This document shows positions 62,307-64,000 of a stretch of DNA of 64,000 nucleotides, piece by piece. Under the pieces are notes generated by a model. That model was not told the origin of the DNA and made no database searches. It worked only from the letters and a program-made list of their open reading frames with translations. The translations under genes and the position numbers were made by a program. Location: positions 28,362 through 92,361 of the forward strand of contig CAKRPS010000004.1 of assembly GCA_934385475.1 (NCBI GenBank), read 5' to 3'. Within the stretch, counting starts at the first letter, position 1. Each line of letters starts with the position of its first letter. The stretch comes from an uncultured Lachnospiraceae bacterium (GTDB taxonomy: Bacteria > Bacillota > Clostridia > Lachnospirales > Lachnospiraceae).

Positions 62307-63011
62307 ATGCGAAGAATATTGTTAATGGTTTTAAGATTGTGGTATAAAGTACCTTACTATGTTATACGAATAGGATTGCTTGGAAAAGGGAAGAATTATG
62401 ATCTGAATAAGAGCTTTCGCTTTATCCAGAAAGTGACACAGAAAGCAATCCGTGCAGGAAGAGTTACCATCGATGTACAGGGACTCGAAAATATTCCAAA
62501 AGAAAATGGCTTTATTTTCTTCCCAAACCATCAGGGAATGTTTGATGTGCTGGTTTTTCTGGCAACGTCACCTGCGCCGTTTTCGGTGGTCTACAAAAAA
62601 GAGGTCAAAAACATTATTCTCCTAAAACAGGTATTTGGAGCACTTAAGGCAATCCCGATTGACCGGGAGGATATCAGACAGTCCCTGCAGGTTATCAATG
62701 AGATGGCAGAACAGGTCAAGGGAGGAAAGAATTTCATTATCTTTCCGGAGGGGACCAGAAGCAGGGAAGGGAATAAGCTGCTTCCCTTTAAGGGGGGAAC
62801 GTTCAAAAGTGCGGTCAGAGCAAAGTGTCCGATCATACCCTGTGCCCTGATAGATTCCTTTAAGCCGTTTGATGAAAACTCAACAAAACCGGTGACGGTC
62901 AAACTGATTTATCTGCCACCGATCCCATACGAAGAGTATGCCGGAATGAAGACGGTGGACATTGCGAAACTTGTTAAAGAAAAAATTCAAAAAGCGATTG
63001 ACAAACAATAA
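62307..63011 (+). CDS. plsC: 1-acyl-sn-glycerol-3-phosphate acyltransferase (PlsC family)
   Basis: A 234-residue membrane-associated acyltransferase that makes phosphatidic acid from lysophosphatidic acid. Seen: FFPNHQGMFDVLV (NHx4D catalytic motif), KAIPIDRED, and FIIFPEGTRSREGN (FPEGTRS, glycerol-phosphate binding), then GTFKSAVRAKCPIIPCAL. The length fits the short bacterial PlsC. A weak ribosome site precedes the start. It stands just before a tRNA and rRNA block. Confidence 0.93.
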   Translation: MRRILLMVLRLWYKVPYYVIRIGLLGKGKNYDLNKSFRFIQKVTQKAIRAGRVTIDVQGLENIPKENGFIFFPNHQGMFDVLVFLATSPAPFSVVYKKEVKNIILLKQVFGALKAIPIDREDIRQSLQVINEMAEQVKGGKNFIIFPEGTRSREGNKLLPFKGGTFKSAVRAKCPIIPCALIDSFKPFDENSTKPVTVKLIYLPPIPYEEYAGMKTVDIAKLVKEKIQKAIDKQ

Positions 63012-63086
63012 TTGCTTATGTATAATAATTTTTGCGCTGCTGAAAGGCGCAGAACTATATATTGGTAGAGGAATAGTTCAGACTAT

Positions 63087-63174
63087 GGAGAAATACTCAA
63101 GAGGCTGAAGAGGCGCCCCTGCTAAGGGTGTAGGTCGCTCACGCGGCGCGAGGGTTCAAATCCCTCTTTCTCCG
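63087..63174 (+). tRNA. tRNA-Ser (anticodon GCT)
   Basis: An 88-nt class II tRNA: acceptor GGAGAAA/TTTCTCC, anticodon loop CTGCTAA (GCT, reads AGC/AGT), a long variable arm (GTAGGTCGCTCACGCGGCGC region) and T arm GAGGG-TTCAAAT-CCCTC. Discriminator G; CCA is not encoded. Confidence 0.96.
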
Positions 63175-63278
63175 TTCCTTTTTACTAATAGGATAGGGAA
63201 GAGAAATCAGAGATTTCTTATCACAACGTTTCGATTAATGAAAGAAAAAATATTTTGAAAAGTAATTGAAAAAAGTTG

Positions 63279-63307
63279 TTGACAGACAAGAAATGACATG
63301 ATATACT
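63279..63307 (+). promoter_or_regulatory. rRNA operon promoter
   Basis: Perfect TTGACA (63279-63284), 17-bp spacer, TATACT (63302-63307). The A/T-rich stretch at 63236-63277 would serve as an UP element. A second TTGACA at 63353 has no proper -10 box. Confidence 0.8.
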
Positions 63308-63313
63308 CAATAT

Positions 63314-63639
63314 CGTTGCTGCGGCAGACAAGCCTACGGCAACACAAAGAACCTTGACAAATAAACAGTAATGCAACCCTGAAAATTCAAGAAACAGATT
63401 TTGCAGCGCGCAGCGCTGGCAGATGGCGGGGCGGCACTTCTGAGCTTGCTCAGGAAGGGACGCGACGGCAGATGCAGACAATGCGAAGCATTGCAAAATC
63501 GTACGTGAGCGAGAAGCTCTGCTTCGAGCCTATGTACAGAGAATTATTCAGAGAGTATCGAACAGATACAACCTAAAGAACAGTAGACGGACAAGGAAAA
63601 GCCAAGCAGCTTATCCGAGTTCCGGATCGAACAAACAAT
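63314..63639 (+). other. rRNA leader
   Basis: About 325 nt of transcribed, non-coding leader between the promoter and 16S. It holds several GC-rich hairpins (for example CTTCTGAGC/GCTCAGGAAG at 63437-63457, and an imperfect one around 63509-63530), likely used in anti-termination or RNase III processing of pre-16S. No gene is seen. Confidence 0.65.

Positions 63640-64000
<361 letters not shown>

Noticed and set aside
63353..63381. Second rrn promoter at TTGACA 63353
   Set aside because: No acceptable -10 box lies 16-18 bp downstream.

Overview
The window is a chromosomal segment of a low-to-mid GC Firmicute, almost certainly a Lachnospiraceae member (Clostridia). The evidence is the family-typical gene set (DUF6240 protein beside flagellin, DUF5702/TadE-like Tad cluster, DUF4358 lipoprotein with MBOAT, TSCPD protein, DUF2508, BofA), strong AGGAGG-type ribosome binding sites, and the start of a clostridial 16S rRNA gene at the right edge. 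The organism looks flagellated, able to take up and store alpha-glucans, and of a spore-forming lineage (bofA). Genus cannot be fixed from what is visible.

Layout. 1-9.4 kb: end of a GH13 alpha-glucosidase, a catabolic glutamate dehydrogenase facing an Lrp/AsnC regulator, then malto-oligosaccharide cluster 1 (divergent LacI regulator, lipoprotein binding protein, two permeases, cytoplasmic GH13 neopullulanase-type enzyme). 9.4-14.2 kb: a minus-strand MBOAT/SGNH acyl-transfer pair with exonuclease III, facing a DUF4358 lipoprotein and a membrane protein. 14.4-17.2 kb: TSCPD protein, murG, pgi. 17.2-20.3 kb: an iron-uptake operon feoA-feoA-feoB plus small Cys-rich protein, preceded by two tandem TTAG-N6-CTAA operators. 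20.4-26.1 kb: hydroxyacid dehydrogenase, luxS and pfs (AI-2/activated methyl cycle), an HDOD protein, an ABC exporter and a broken CarD-like gene. 26.3-31.2 kb: a putative ArsP-type permease, MFS transporter, MBL-fold hydrolase, tRNA-Lys, tatD, ksgA. 31.2-36 kb: a TPR protein ending in a degenerate AAA domain, then glgB. 36-41.2 kb: DUF6240 protein, flagellin, FliS-like chaperone, DUF2508. 41.4-51.8 kb: bofA, then a complete Tad/Flp pilus operon with two prepilin peptidases, followed by an FHA-domain protein. 51.9-58.1 kb: malto-oligosaccharide cluster 2 with its own LacI regulator and two perfect operators. 58.1-63 kb: rhomboid protease, flavodoxin-SCP2 fusion, HIT protein, two-subunit fumarase, PlsC acyltransferase. 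63.1-64 kb: tRNA-Ser, an rrn promoter and the 5' end of 16S rRNA.

How the genes fit together. Two independently regulated maltodextrin importers feed GH13 enzymes and pgi, while glgB stores surplus glucan as glycogen. pfs and luxS act consecutively in S-adenosylhomocysteine recycling. The Tad operon holds a cytoplasmic ATPase, two platform proteins, a localiser, pilin, minor pilins and processing peptidases.

The most unusual observation is a dispersed leader element. A short hairpin ending in a built-in Shine-Dalgarno (GAAATGAGGA) sits directly in front of unrelated genes: tatD, bofA, the FHA gene, the second lacI, plsC (degenerate) and luxS (diverged). Two copies extend to a 78-bp, two-hairpin module with 76/78 identity. 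I do not recognise it as a named RNA family.
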